Below, piece by piece: positions 43,720-52,014 of a stretch of 52,105 bases of DNA. The translations under genes and the position numbers were made by a program. The stretch's first letter is position 1, and the number at the start of each line of letters is the position of its first letter. Source of the DNA: Amycolatopsis pittospori. GTDB taxonomy: Bacteria; Actinomycetota; Actinomycetes; Mycobacteriales; Pseudonocardiaceae. The DNA lies in contig NZ_JACBXD010000056.1 of the NCBI RefSeq assembly GCF_013870525.1, positions 1 through 52,105 on the forward strand. Direction: 5' to 3'. The notes beneath the pieces are model-generated. The model saw only the letters and a program-made list of their open reading frames with translations, had not been told where the DNA came from and did not search any database.

Positions 43720-44280
43720 TCAGTCTTGGGGTTCGAGGTGAAGCGCGGTGATCCCGCATTCGAAGGTCTTCGACTTCACCAGCCGCAGTGCCTGATTGGA
43801 GCCGAGCGCCGGGAACACCGGCAGGCCGGCGCCGATCGCGGTCGGGTTGACGAACAGGTGGATCTCGTCGAGCAGGCCCAGTGCGATCAGGTCAGCGGCC
43901 AGTCTCGCGCCACCCGAGGTGATGATGTCGCCGCCCGGCTGGTCCTTGAGTTTGCCCACGATCTCCGCCAGGTCGCCGCCGGCGACGGTGGCGTTCTCCC
44001 ACGGCGACTCCTTGAGGCTGTTCGAGATCACCACCTTGGGCGTGTTGTTCATCTTGTCGATCGTTTCCTGCGTCTCGCCCTCCATGCCGGACTGCCAGGC
44101 CGGGATGAAGCCCTCGGCGAGGTTGCGGCCGAGCACGATGGTGTCGACGGGGTCCCAGAGCGGGCCGACGTAGGCGTTGACGTCCTCGGTCCACGGCAGG
44201 GTCATCCAGTCCATCTCGCCTTCCGGACCGCCCATGTAGCCGTCGATGGTGGTCTGTACCTGCAGCTTGAACTTGCGCAT
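43720..44280 (-). CDS. DHFR-like reductase (RibD C-terminal type)
   Basis: 186 residues from ATG 44280 (GGAAGGAAG upstream). The fold shows KLQVQTTIDGYMGGPEGEMDW, VDTIVLGRNLAEGF, ITSGGARLAADLIALGLLDEIHLFVNPTAIGAGLPVFP, typical of the YyaP/RibD-C reductases found beside TetR genes. Substrate unknown; true folate reduction is unlikely. It diverges from a tetR gene and shares its operator region. Confidence 0.85.
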   Translation of the reverse strand: MRKFKLQVQTTIDGYMGGPEGEMDWMTLPWTEDVNAYVGPLWDPVDTIVLGRNLAEGFIPAWQSGMEGETQETIDKMNNTPKVVISNSLKESPWENATVAGGDLAEIVGKLKDQPGGDIITSGGARLAADLIALGLLDEIHLFVNPTAIGAGLPVFPALGSNQALRLVKSKTFECGITALHLEPQD

Positions 44281-44338
44281 GAGCGCTTCCTTCCCCAAAG
44301 GAGTTACCCGCGGACGCTGAAGTGTCCCCAGGAGAGCT

Positions 44339-44373
44339 ATGTGTCCGCCGGACACATGGTGTACGTTAGACAC
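44339..44373. promoter_or_regulatory. two operators between the DHFR-like and tetR genes
   Basis: ATGTGTCCG-C-CGGACACAT (44339-44357) is a perfect 19-bp palindrome; GTGTACGTTAGACAC (44359-44373) is a looser copy of the same GTGTnCGnnnGACAC pattern. Control of both divergent genes by the TetR protein is inferred. Confidence 0.6.
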
Positions 44374-44420
44374 ATCCGAGACCGGATGACAAGCCCGAAT
44401 TTTCGGAATTGGAGTGCGTG

Positions 44421-45140
44421 ATGGCGACCTCGACAGGCGCCGGCCCGGAACCGGGTGCCGGCAGCATCGACCTGCTCTGGGGTCTTTCGCAGCGGGAGCC
44501 CAAACGCGCCCGCCCGGCCTTGACGATCGAGAGGATCGCCGAGGCCGCGACCGAGATCGCCGACGCGGACGGCATCGCGGGCGTCTCCATGCAGCTGGTG
44601 GCCGGCCGGCTCGACGTCACGAAGATGGCGCTGTACCGGCACGTCAAGAACAAGGCCGAACTGCTCGCGGTGATGACCGAGCTGGCCATCGGCCCCGCGC
44701 CGGATCTGCTGGCGCTGCCGGGCGACTGGCGCTCCCGGATCGAGGAGTGGACGCATCAGATGCGGATGACCTGGCGCAGGCATCCGTGGCTGCCGGACGC
44801 CACCGTCGGCGTCCGGGCGACCGGACCACGGGAGATCGGCTGGACCGAATCCGCGGTCGCCGCGCTGGCGGGCACCGGGCTCACCGGCGCCGAGCGGATG
44901 GACGCGGTCTTCCTGCTCAGCGGGCATCTGCGTAACACCCATTCGACGAACAACGCCGGAACCCAGCCGTGGGAAGGCGATCGCGGGCTGCGCGGGCACG
45001 TCGCCGCGAACCCGGAGATGTTCCCGGCGCTGCTGGAGGCGGCGGAGTCGGTCGACGGCGCGCCCGCCGACAGCGGGTACGAGTTCGGGCTGCAGCGGAT
45101 CCTCGACGGGCTGGCCGCGCTCATCGCCCGGCGCGATTAG
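44421..45140 (+). CDS. TetR family regulator with TetR_C domain
   Basis: 239 residues from ATG 44421 (GGAG upstream). HTH about 38-85 (TIERIAEAATEIADADGIAGVSMQLVAGRLDVTKMALYRHVKNKAEL), and a C-terminal domain of the TetR_C_1 type (MRMTWRRHPWLPD, LLSGHLRN). It probably represses the DHFR-like reductase and itself through the GTGT..ACAC operators. Its stop shares TTAG with the convergent kinase gene. Confidence 0.88.
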   Translation: MATSTGAGPEPGAGSIDLLWGLSQREPKRARPALTIERIAEAATEIADADGIAGVSMQLVAGRLDVTKMALYRHVKNKAELLAVMTELAIGPAPDLLALPGDWRSRIEEWTHQMRMTWRRHPWLPDATVGVRATGPREIGWTESAVAALAGTGLTGAERMDAVFLLSGHLRNTHSTNNAGTQPWEGDRGLRGHVAANPEMFPALLEAAESVDGAPADSGYEFGLQRILDGLAALIARRD

Positions 45141-46681
45141 CCGTTCAGCGGGATGACGGCGGAAACCGTGGTGCCGGAGCCGGGTTCGCTGAAGACGGTC
45201 AATTCCCCGCCCAGCGCGCGGACGCGGTCGCGCAGTCCGTGCAGCCCGGAGCCGCCGTCGATGTCGGCCGTGCCGGTCCCGTCGTCGTGGACGTCCACGC
45301 GAAGACCATCCTTCTCGACTCCGATGCTCACGCGGACTTCGCGCGCCTGCGCGTGCTTCAGCGCGTTGGTGATCGCTTCGGTGACCACGAAGTACGCCGT
45401 CGCCTCGACGGCACCGCTGAGCCTGGGCACGTCCGCGCCCGCGAGGTCGACCGCGAGCGGGATCCGGTCGAGCAGCGACCGGACCGCGGGGATCAGCCCG
45501 GCCTCGGTGAGGATGGCGGGCCGCAGTCCCCGCGCGAGCTCGCGCAGCTCGGTGACGGTGGCCTGGAGCTCGTCGATGGTGCTGGTCAGCAGGGCCGCGA
45601 CGGCCGGGGTCAGTTCGTCGCCGAGGCGCCGCTCGGCCATCCTCAGCAGCAGCACGACGCTCACCAGCCGTTGCTGCGCACCGTCGTGCAGATCCCGTTC
45701 GACGCGACGCCGCTCGTCGTCGGCCGCGGCCACGATCCGCGCGCGGGAGGCCTGCACCTCGGTGAGGCGTTCTTCCAGCTCAGCGGCGAGACGCTGGTTG
45801 TCCAGCACCAGTCCGGCGGCCGCGTTGAGCGCGTCGATCGACCGGCTGTCCTTCCACACCTCGTCGTCCTGCACGAGCGCCGCCAGCCCGGAGCCGTCGC
45901 GTTCCAGCAGGAGCCGGATCATCTCCGCGTTGCCGACCCGCGCCCGCAGAACCCCGATCAGGAACGCCAGCGGCCACAGGCAGAACGAGATCCGGTAGAC
46001 GTCCAGCAGCGGTTCGGAGTACGGGTGCCCGGAGCCGAGCGCGCTGCCGACCGTCGTGCAGACCGCGCCCACCACGGCGATGGCGACGACGGGGGAGAGC
46101 AGCCGCCGTTGCGGAAGCCGTCCGGCGAGCCAGCGATAGAGCAGTACCACCACGACACCGGCGCCGATCACCGCGCCGATCAGTTCCAGCAGCCGTTTGA
46201 CCAGTTGTTCGGCCTCCGGAGAGGCCGCGACGGCGGCGAGATTGCGCGGGTCGTCGTTGACCAGCAGCCCGAGAACGGCCGAGCCGAAGACCACGGCATA
46301 GGCGGAGAAGACGAGGACGCGTTCCCAGCGTGACCGGAGCTTCCCGTGCGGGAAGGCCAGCACGAGATGCGCGATCACCGGACTGGACGCGGCGGGCAGC
46401 GCGAGTCCGATGGTGTGCGCGAGCGGGTCTCCGGCGAACTGCAGGTCTTCGGCGAACAACGCGAGCCCGGCCACCGCGATGAGCAGGCCGATGGGATTCG
46501 AGGCGCGGCGCACCTGCGCGACGGCGCCGGCGAGCAGGAAGAGGAACCCGGTCGCGGTGGACAAGGTGGTGTCGAGCACGGTGTGCGTGCCGTCGGCGAT
46601 CTTGAGCGTCATCGCCAGGACGCCCAAGCCGATCCCGGCGGTCAAGACGCCCGCCATCGCGACGGTCCGAGGGTGCTTCAT
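45137..46681 (-). CDS. orphan sensor histidine kinase, NarL-type partner class
   Basis: 514 residues from ATG 46681 (GAGGTGG upstream). Nine or so hydrophobic segments fill the first 270 residues, a membrane-embedded sensor. The dimerisation domain HisKA_3 has the phospho-His in DDERRRVERDLHDGAQQRLVSV (about 338). The ATPase domain shows the N box TEAITNALKHAQAREV and G box VHDDGTGTADIDGGSGLHGLRDR. Such kinases phosphorylate LuxR/NarL regulators, which usually lie next to them; none is in this window. Signal unknown. Confidence 0.88.
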   Translation of the reverse strand: MKHPRTVAMAGVLTAGIGLGVLAMTLKIADGTHTVLDTTLSTATGFLFLLAGAVAQVRRASNPIGLLIAVAGLALFAEDLQFAGDPLAHTIGLALPAASSPVIAHLVLAFPHGKLRSRWERVLVFSAYAVVFGSAVLGLLVNDDPRNLAAVAASPEAEQLVKRLLELIGAVIGAGVVVVLLYRWLAGRLPQRRLLSPVVAIAVVGAVCTTVGSALGSGHPYSEPLLDVYRISFCLWPLAFLIGVLRARVGNAEMIRLLLERDGSGLAALVQDDEVWKDSRSIDALNAAAGLVLDNQRLAAELEERLTEVQASRARIVAAADDERRRVERDLHDGAQQRLVSVVLLLRMAERRLGDELTPAVAALLTSTIDELQATVTELRELARGLRPAILTEAGLIPAVRSLLDRIPLAVDLAGADVPRLSGAVEATAYFVVTEAITNALKHAQAREVRVSIGVEKDGLRVDVHDDGTGTADIDGGSGLHGLRDRVRALGGELTVFSEPGSGTTVSAVIPLNG

Positions 46682-46984
46682 CGCCACCTCGACCCCACCT
46701 GCCGTCTCCCCCTGGTGGTTCTTCACGTGCCCTGCCGGATGTCCGGTCGCGGTCAACCGTGATTCGCCCGTTCGGCCCGGACCGTTACACCGGGAGGACG
46801 CCCGATCGGGGGTAGTGGGTCTGGGACACGCGTCCTGGCATGTGGAACAACTGTTCCGCCTGGTGTCAAGGTTTCTCAGGATCTTTCCCGTCATGCGGAT
46901 GGCGATGCAGGCACGTGGGTGAACATGCGACTCTCGCGGCCACCACCCGAGGCCGAGCTGTATCCCCCGAAAGGCGACCCTGCC
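46682..46984. other. 303-base divergent intergenic region with palindrome
   Basis: Lies between the kinase (minus) and the receptor gene (plus). Contains GGAACA-AC-TGTTCC (46844-46857), a perfect 14-bp palindrome and likely operator. No gene seen; a frame opening at 46919 runs into the receptor gene and would only lengthen its N-terminus. Confidence 0.45.
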
Positions 46985-48046
46985 GTGAGCACCCACCACA
47001 GAACGCGAATCCTGGCCGCGGCACTCGCCGCCCTGACCCTGGCCGGCGGGATCGCGGGGTGTTCACGTGCGGACAGCGGCGCGGCCCCGGCGGAGCAGAA
47101 GAGTCAGGGCGCGGCGGCCGAGGTGCGCGTCGGGTACTTCCCGAACGTGACGCACGCCCCCGCGCTGATCGGGGTGAAGAAGGAGTTCTTCGCCAAGGAG
47201 CTGGGCTCGACGAAGCTCACCACCCAGACGTTCAACGCCGGGCCCGAAGAGGTCAACGCGCTGCTCGGCAATTCGCTCGACATCGCCTTCATCGGCTCCG
47301 GCCCGGCGATCAACGCCTTCACCAAGTCCAAGGGCGCCATCCAGCTGGTCTCCGGTGCGGTCACCGGCGGTGCGCAGCTGGTGGTGAAGCCCGAGATCGC
47401 CACGCCCGAGCAGCTTTCGGGCAAGAACATCGCGACTCCGTCGCTGGCGAACACCCAGGACGTCGCGCTCAAGAAGTACATCGCCGAGAAGAAGCTCGCC
47501 GACGTCAAGATCACCAACCTCGACAACCCGAAGACCTTCGACGCCTTCAAGAAGGGCGAACTCGACGGTGGCTGGCTGCCGGAGCCGTGGTCGTCGCGGC
47601 TGGTGCTCGACGCCGGGGCGAAGGTCTTGCTGGACGAGAAGACCCTGTGGCCGGAAGGCAAGTTCCCGACCACGGTCGTGATCGTGCGCAGCGAGTTCCT
47701 GCAGCAGCACCCGGAAACCGTCACCGCCATCCTCAAGGGGGAACTCGCCGCCATCGACTGGGCGAAGACCAACCCCGCCGAGGCGAAGACTGTGGTCAAC
47801 GGAGAACTCAAGGCGCTCGCGGGCAGCACACTGAGCGAGGCGGTCCTCGACCGGGCGTTCTCGGGCATCGAACTCGGCATCGACCCGGTCGCGTCGACCT
47901 TCACCCAGCTCGCGCAGGACTCGGTGACCGCGGGCGTGGTGAAGTCCGCGGTGGACCTGAAGGGGTTCGCCGATTTCGGCCCGCTCAACGCCGTGCTCTC
48001 CGAGCAGGGCAAGCCCGGCGTGAACGCGCCCGGGCTGACGAAGTGA
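46985..48046 (+). CDS. nitrate/sulfonate-type ABC receptor lipoprotein
   Basis: 353 residues from the GTG at 46985, which puts the lipobox AGGIAGCS properly behind a basic start (STHHRTR); GTG 46919 or ATG 46925 would add about 20 residues. The NMT1/SsuA-type fold shows VRVGYFPNVTHAPALIGVKKEFF, NSLDIAFIGSGPAINAF and FDAFKKGELDGGWLPEPWSSRL. Family substrates include nitrate, taurine, alkanesulfonates and pyrimidine precursors; the specificity is not settled. First gene of a three-gene operon. Confidence 0.85.
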   Translation: MSTHHRTRILAAALAALTLAGGIAGCSRADSGAAPAEQKSQGAAAEVRVGYFPNVTHAPALIGVKKEFFAKELGSTKLTTQTFNAGPEEVNALLGNSLDIAFIGSGPAINAFTKSKGAIQLVSGAVTGGAQLVVKPEIATPEQLSGKNIATPSLANTQDVALKKYIAEKKLADVKITNLDNPKTFDAFKKGELDGGWLPEPWSSRLVLDAGAKVLLDEKTLWPEGKFPTTVVIVRSEFLQQHPETVTAILKGELAAIDWAKTNPAEAKTVVNGELKALAGSTLSEAVLDRAFSGIELGIDPVASTFTQLAQDSVTAGVVKSAVDLKGFADFGPLNAVLSEQGKPGVNAPGLTK

Positions 48047-48062
48047 CCGGAGGGGATCAGCG

Positions 48063-48845
48063 ATGACGACCACCTTGGAGCCCGGCCTGTCCACCGGTGT
48101 CGCCGTGCGCCTCGACGGGGTCCGGAAGGCGTTCGGCCCGACCGGCCGCGCCGTCGTGGCCCTCGACGGGATGGACCTGACGGTCGCCCCCGGCGAGTTC
48201 GTCTGCCTGCTCGGCGCGTCCGGCTGCGGCAAGAGCACCCTGCTGAACCTGGTCGCCGGCCTCGACCGGCCGACGTCCGGCTCGATCACGCTGGAGACGT
48301 CCCGCCCCGCGGTGATGTTCCAGGAGGCCGCCCTGATGCCGTGGCTGACCGCGGCCCGCAACGTGGAACTCCCGCTGCGCCTGGCCGGTTTCGGCCGGAC
48401 CGAGCGTCGCGAGAAGGCCGCCGAACTGCTCGAACTGGTCCGCCTCGGCGGCGCGGGCGACAAGCGGCCGCACGAGCTTTCCGGCGGTATGCGGCAGCGG
48501 GTCGCGCTGGCCAGGGCGCTGGCCGCGACCCTGCGCGTCGGCGGCGACCAGGAGCAGGCGCTGCTGCTGATGGACGAGCCGTTCGCCGCGCTCGACGCCA
48601 TCACCCGCGACGTCCTCCAGGGCGAACTGCTGCGCGTCTACCGCAGCACCGGGACCTCGGTGCTGTTCGTGACCCACGACGTCCGCGAGGCCGTCCGGCT
48701 CGGTCAGCGCGTCGTGCTGCTCTCGTCGCGGCCGGGCCGTGTCGTGCGGGAATGGCGCGACGTCCAGGCGTCCGACGCCGAAGAGCTGACCCTGGAGATC
48801 ACCGGTCACCTCCGGGAGGTGATCAGTACCCATGCCGCGGCTTGA
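48063..48845 (+). CDS. nitrate/sulfonate-type ABC ATPase
   Basis: 260 residues. Walker A LLGASGCGKST, Q-loop FQEAALMPWLT, signature LSGGMRQRVALARALA, Walker B LLLMDEPFAALD, and switch His (FVTHDVREAVRLG) are intact, matching SsuB/TauB/NrtD. An insert of about 10 residues (TLRVGGDQEQ) sits between signature and Walker B. ATG at 48063 follows GGAGGGG, 16 bases after the receptor stop. Confidence 0.92.
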   Translation: MTTTLEPGLSTGVAVRLDGVRKAFGPTGRAVVALDGMDLTVAPGEFVCLLGASGCGKSTLLNLVAGLDRPTSGSITLETSRPAVMFQEAALMPWLTAARNVELPLRLAGFGRTERREKAAELLELVRLGGAGDKRPHELSGGMRQRVALARALAATLRVGGDQEQALLLMDEPFAALDAITRDVLQGELLRVYRSTGTSVLFVTHDVREAVRLGQRVVLLSSRPGRVVREWRDVQASDAEELTLEITGHLREVISTHAAA

Positions 48846-49740
48846 CCGCCCTGACACGTCTGCCGCGGCTGTAGAGTCTTCGGAAGCGGATGAGGCCGTC
48901 GGAGCGGGGCTCGACTCACTCGACACCCCCACCGGGGAACGCCGGGAGAGCCGCGGGAAGCGGTTCGTGCGCTCCTTCGTGCCGCCGCTGGTCTTCCTGG
49001 CCCTGCTGGTCGCGCTGTGGCAGGGATTGTGGGCCGCCGCGTTCTGGTCCGAATCGATGCTGCCCGCGCCGATCGCGGTCTGGGACGAACTCGTCGGCAT
49101 CACGACCGACGGCGACATCTTCGAATTCGTCTGGACGTCGGTGCACCGCGCCGCGCTCGGCTTCCTGATCGGGGTGATCATCGGGACCCCGCTCGGCCTG
49201 CTGGTGGCGAAGGTGCGGCTGGTCCGCGCGGCCGTCGGGCCGTTCCTGACCGGGTTGCAGAGTCTCCCGTCGGTGGCCTGGGTGCCGGCGGCGATCCTGT
49301 GGTTCGGGCTGAACGACGCCTCGATCTACTTCGTCGTGCTGCTGGGTTCGGTGCCGTCGATCGCGAACGGCCTGGTCTCGGGTATCGACCAGATCCCGCC
49401 GATCCTGCCGCGCGTCGGCCAGGTGATGGGGGCCGGCAGGTTGTCCTCGGCCCGGCACATCCTGTTGCCCGCCGCGTTGCCCGGTTTCCTCGCCGGACTC
49501 AAGCAGGGCTGGGCGTTCTCGTGGCGTTCGCTGATGGCGGCGGAACTGATCGCGCTGTCCCCGGCGCTCGGCAAGGGACTCGGCGCGTATCTGAACGAGG
49601 GCTCGTCGTTCAACAGCATGGAAGGCGTGATCTCGGCGATCTTCCTGATCCTGCTGGTCGGCGTCGGCATCGAGTTGCTGGTGTTCCGTCCGCTGGAGCG
49701 GTCGGTCCTGCGTGCCCGAGGTCTCACCGCGTCCCTTTAG
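48832..49740 (+). CDS. nitrate/sulfonate-type ABC permease
   Basis: 302 residues. A charged 45-residue N-terminus precedes six helices; the EAA region reads VMGAGRLSSARHILLPAALPGFLAGLKQGWAFSW, typical of SsuC/TauC permeases. ATG at 48832 overlaps the ATPase stop and is preceded by an unusually full Shine-Dalgarno (GGAGGTGATC). It completes the importer. Confidence 0.9.
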   Translation: MPRLDRPDTSAAAVESSEADEAVGAGLDSLDTPTGERRESRGKRFVRSFVPPLVFLALLVALWQGLWAAAFWSESMLPAPIAVWDELVGITTDGDIFEFVWTSVHRAALGFLIGVIIGTPLGLLVAKVRLVRAAVGPFLTGLQSLPSVAWVPAAILWFGLNDASIYFVVLLGSVPSIANGLVSGIDQIPPILPRVGQVMGAGRLSSARHILLPAALPGFLAGLKQGWAFSWRSLMAAELIALSPALGKGLGAYLNEGSSFNSMEGVISAIFLILLVGVGIELLVFRPLERSVLRARGLTASL

Positions 49741-49743
49741 GAC

Positions 49744-49762
49744 TTTGGCCAGGCTAGCCTTA
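49744..49762 (+). promoter_or_regulatory. IdeR/DmdR iron box
   Basis: TTTGGCCAGGCTAGCCTTA matches the 19-bp iron box TTAGGTTAGGCTAACCTAA at 14 positions. It covers the -10 (TAGCCT, 49755-49760); the ATG follows 7 bases after, so the mRNA is leaderless. Repression when iron is plentiful is expected. Confidence 0.75.
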
Positions 49763-49767
49763 CCCGC

Positions 49768-50784
49768 ATGTCCGATTTCGGTGTGCGGGTCAAGGCGATC
49801 CTGACCGCGCTGATGATGTCCTTGCTGGTGGCCGGATGCGGGTCCGCGGAATCCGCGGACGGGGCGGAAGTCCCGCCGGAGTCCCAGGGCACCTTCCCGG
49901 TCAGTGTCCTGCACAAGTACGGGACGACGACGGTCGAGAAGCAGCCGTCGCGAATCGTCACGCTCGGCCTGTCCGACCACGATTCCGTGCTGGCACTGGG
50001 GATCCGGCCGGTCGGCGTCGTCGACTGGTTCAGGGAGCGTCCGTACGGGAAGTGGCCGTGGACGCAGGCCCGCTGGGGTGACAAGGCGCCGGAGATCGTC
50101 GGCGAACGCGACGAGTACAACTTCGAGAAGATCGCCGCGCTGAAACCGGATTTGATCCTCGCCCAGTACAGCGGGATGAAGAAGGAGCAGTACGACAAGC
50201 TCGTGCGGCTCGCGCCGGTCGTCGCGCAGCCGGGGGACTACGAGGACTACGCGGCGCCGTGGCAGCGGATGACCCGGCAGATCGGCAAGGCACTGGGACT
50301 CTCGCAGAAGACCGAAGACCTGATCTCGGACATCGACGCGCGATTCGCCAAGGCGCGAGCGGAGCACCCCGAGTTCGCGAAGCTGTCGATGGTCGTCGCC
50401 GACACCTTCGAAGCGGGCAAGTTCTCGGCGTTCACCACGACCGACCCGAAGATGATCTTCATGACGGAGCTGGGGTACCAGCCGTCCGGCCCGGTCGTGA
50501 AGGAGAGCAAGCCGGCCGACAACGTCGTCGAAGTCTCGTCGGAGCGCTTCGACCTCTTCGAAGCCGATCGCCTGGTGTGGCTGAACTCCGACGTCGGCGC
50601 GGAGGCGCGGGTGCGAGCGGATCCGGTGTATCGGAAGCTGAAGGTCAATCAGGAGAAGCGGGATCTGTTCATCACCTACGAGAACCCGCCGGTGGGCGCC
50701 GCGATCTCGTTCAACACCGTGCTGAGCATCCCGTATGCGCTGGAGCAGATGGTGCCGAAGCTCGCCGCGATGCCGGGCAAGTAG
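49768..50784 (+). CDS. iron-siderophore ABC receptor lipoprotein
   Basis: 338 residues, lipobox LLVAGCGS (Cys about 24). FecB/FepB-like fold: RIVTLGLSDHDSVLALGI, YNFEKIAALKPDLILAQYS and MIFMTELGYQPSGPVV. It binds a ferric siderophore at the cell surface. Permease and ATPase genes are absent, so it must use a transporter encoded elsewhere, common in actinobacteria. The IdeR-type box gives iron control. Followed by a strong hairpin. Confidence 0.9.
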   Translation: MSDFGVRVKAILTALMMSLLVAGCGSAESADGAEVPPESQGTFPVSVLHKYGTTTVEKQPSRIVTLGLSDHDSVLALGIRPVGVVDWFRERPYGKWPWTQARWGDKAPEIVGERDEYNFEKIAALKPDLILAQYSGMKKEQYDKLVRLAPVVAQPGDYEDYAAPWQRMTRQIGKALGLSQKTEDLISDIDARFAKARAEHPEFAKLSMVVADTFEAGKFSAFTTTDPKMIFMTELGYQPSGPVVKESKPADNVVEVSSERFDLFEADRLVWLNSDVGAEARVRADPVYRKLKVNQEKRDLFITYENPPVGAAISFNTVLSIPYALEQMVPKLAAMPGK

Positions 50785-50799
50785 GCCTCGTGCCGGGGT

Positions 50800-50847
50800 G
50801 GTCGTGAGTGGCGATTCGGGTTAGAACCCGAATCGCCACTCACGACC
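50800..50847 (+). terminator. perfect hairpin after siderophore receptor gene
   Basis: GGTCGTGAGTGGCGATTCGG and onward forms a 23-bp perfect stem with a two-base loop (AG). It lies between two genes on the same strand. Confidence 0.75.
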
Positions 50848-50906
50848 TGCTTGCCGGTCACCCTTCCGCCACCGGCCGGTCATCGGTCCGTCAGCCGTGG
50901 AGGTGG

Positions 50907-50945
50907 CCTACCTACGGCACCGTAAGTTACGGTGTCGTAGGTAGG
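50907..50945 (+). promoter_or_regulatory. 39-bp palindrome, operator of the desaturase gene
   Basis: CCTACCTACGGCACCGTAA pairs with its inverted copy across a central G with one mismatch. It contains two overlapping-style sub-sites, TACGG-CA-CCGTA (50913-50924) and TACGG-TG-TCGTA, 16 bp apart. Fits two dimers of a TetR-type lipid regulator. Starts 69 bases before the ATG. Confidence 0.65.
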
Positions 50946-50975
50946 CGTTTCCGTTATCCCGGAAGGACGAAACGC

Positions 50976-51908
50976 ATGACGGTCCCCGAAACCACCCGGC
51001 TGATGCTCGAACTCGAGGGGACGGTCGAGGAGAACCTCAACCGGCATCTCTCGATCGCCAAGGAATGGATGCCGCACGAGTACGTGCCGTGGAGCGAGGG
51101 CAAGAACTTCGCCGAACTCGGTGGCGAGCCGTGGGATCCGGAGCAGTCGCGGGTTTCGCCGATCGCGCGCACCTCGCTGGAGGTCAACCTCCTCACCGAG
51201 GACAACCTGCCGAGCTACCACCGCGAGATCGAGCGGGCCTTCGGGCGCGACGGCGCGTGGGGCACGTGGGTGCACCGCTGGACGGCGGAGGAGGGGCGGC
51301 ACGGCATCTGCATCCGCGACTACCTGCTGGTGACGCGCGCGGTGGACCCGGTCGAGCTGGAGCGGGCACGGATGCAGACGATGCAGGCCGGGTACGACAG
51401 CGGCGACAAGCCGCTCTTGAACGTCTTCGCGTACGTGTCGTTCCAGGAGCTGGCGACGCGGCTTTCGCACCGCAACACCGGTAAGTACACGCAGGATCCG
51501 CTGTGCGAGAAGCTGCTCGCGCGGGTCGCGATGGACGAGAACCTGCACATGGTCTTCTACCGGAATCTGGTGCAGGCGTCGCTGGAGCTTTCACCCGACG
51601 CGATGATGCGCGCGATCACCGACGAGGTCGTCCAGTTCCAGATGCCGGGTGCGGTGATCCCGAGCTTCGTGCGGAAGGCCGCGCTGATCGCCAAGGCCGG
51701 CATCTACGACCTGCGGATCCATCACGACGAGGTGATCTGGCCGCTGCTGCGGCAGTGGAAGGTCTTCGAGCTCGAAGGACTCGGCGAGGTCGGCGAGAAG
51801 GCCCGCCACGAGCTCGACCAGTTCCTCAAGGGACTCGACACCCAGGCGTCACGATTCGAAGAGCGCCGGGCGGCCGCCGAAGCCCGCTCCGCCGCCCGCC
51901 GCGCGTGA
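50976..51908 (+). CDS. desA1: acyl-ACP desaturase, DesA1-like
   Basis: 310 residues from ATG 50976 (GGAAGGA upstream). Soluble diiron desaturase: LPSYHREI, RWTAEEGRHGICIRDYL (EExxH) and VAMDENLHMVFYRN (second ExxH) supply iron ligands. It is closely like mycobacterial DesA1 (VSFQELATRLSHRNTGK, QFQMPG) which desaturates acyl-ACP for mycolic acids; this organism probably makes no mycolates, so an unsaturated membrane fatty acid is the more likely product. The stop TGA lies inside the first unit of the 21-nt repeat cluster. Confidence 0.9.
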   Translation: MTVPETTRLMLELEGTVEENLNRHLSIAKEWMPHEYVPWSEGKNFAELGGEPWDPEQSRVSPIARTSLEVNLLTEDNLPSYHREIERAFGRDGAWGTWVHRWTAEEGRHGICIRDYLLVTRAVDPVELERARMQTMQAGYDSGDKPLLNVFAYVSFQELATRLSHRNTGKYTQDPLCEKLLARVAMDENLHMVFYRNLVQASLELSPDAMMRAITDEVVQFQMPGAVIPSFVRKAALIAKAGIYDLRIHHDEVIWPLLRQWKVFELEGLGEVGEKARHELDQFLKGLDTQASRFEERRAAAEARSAARRA

Positions 51909-52014
51909 TCAGCCGGACGTCACCCGTGATCAGCCGGACGTCACCCGTGATCAGACGGACGTCGCGCTGACGTCCGGCTGATCACGCGTGGCGTCCATCG
52001 GGTCACGCGTGATC
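51904..52014. repeat. second cluster of 21-nt TGATCA repeats
   Basis: Three direct 21-nt units (CGTGATCAGCCGGACGTCACC, shown here at 20-base-limit as CGTGATCAGCCGGACGTCAC) at 51904, 51925 and 51946, then inverted units (ACGTCCGGCTGATCACGCG and degenerate copies). Same unit as 25055-25252. No gene follows to the window end. Confidence 0.8.

Noticed and set aside
46919..46984. Leader peptide starting MRLSR before the nitrate/sulfonate-type importer, like the cysteine leaders of actinobacterial sulfur genes
   Set aside because: The frame has no stop before the receptor gene and contains no Cys codons; it is more simply an upstream in-frame extension.
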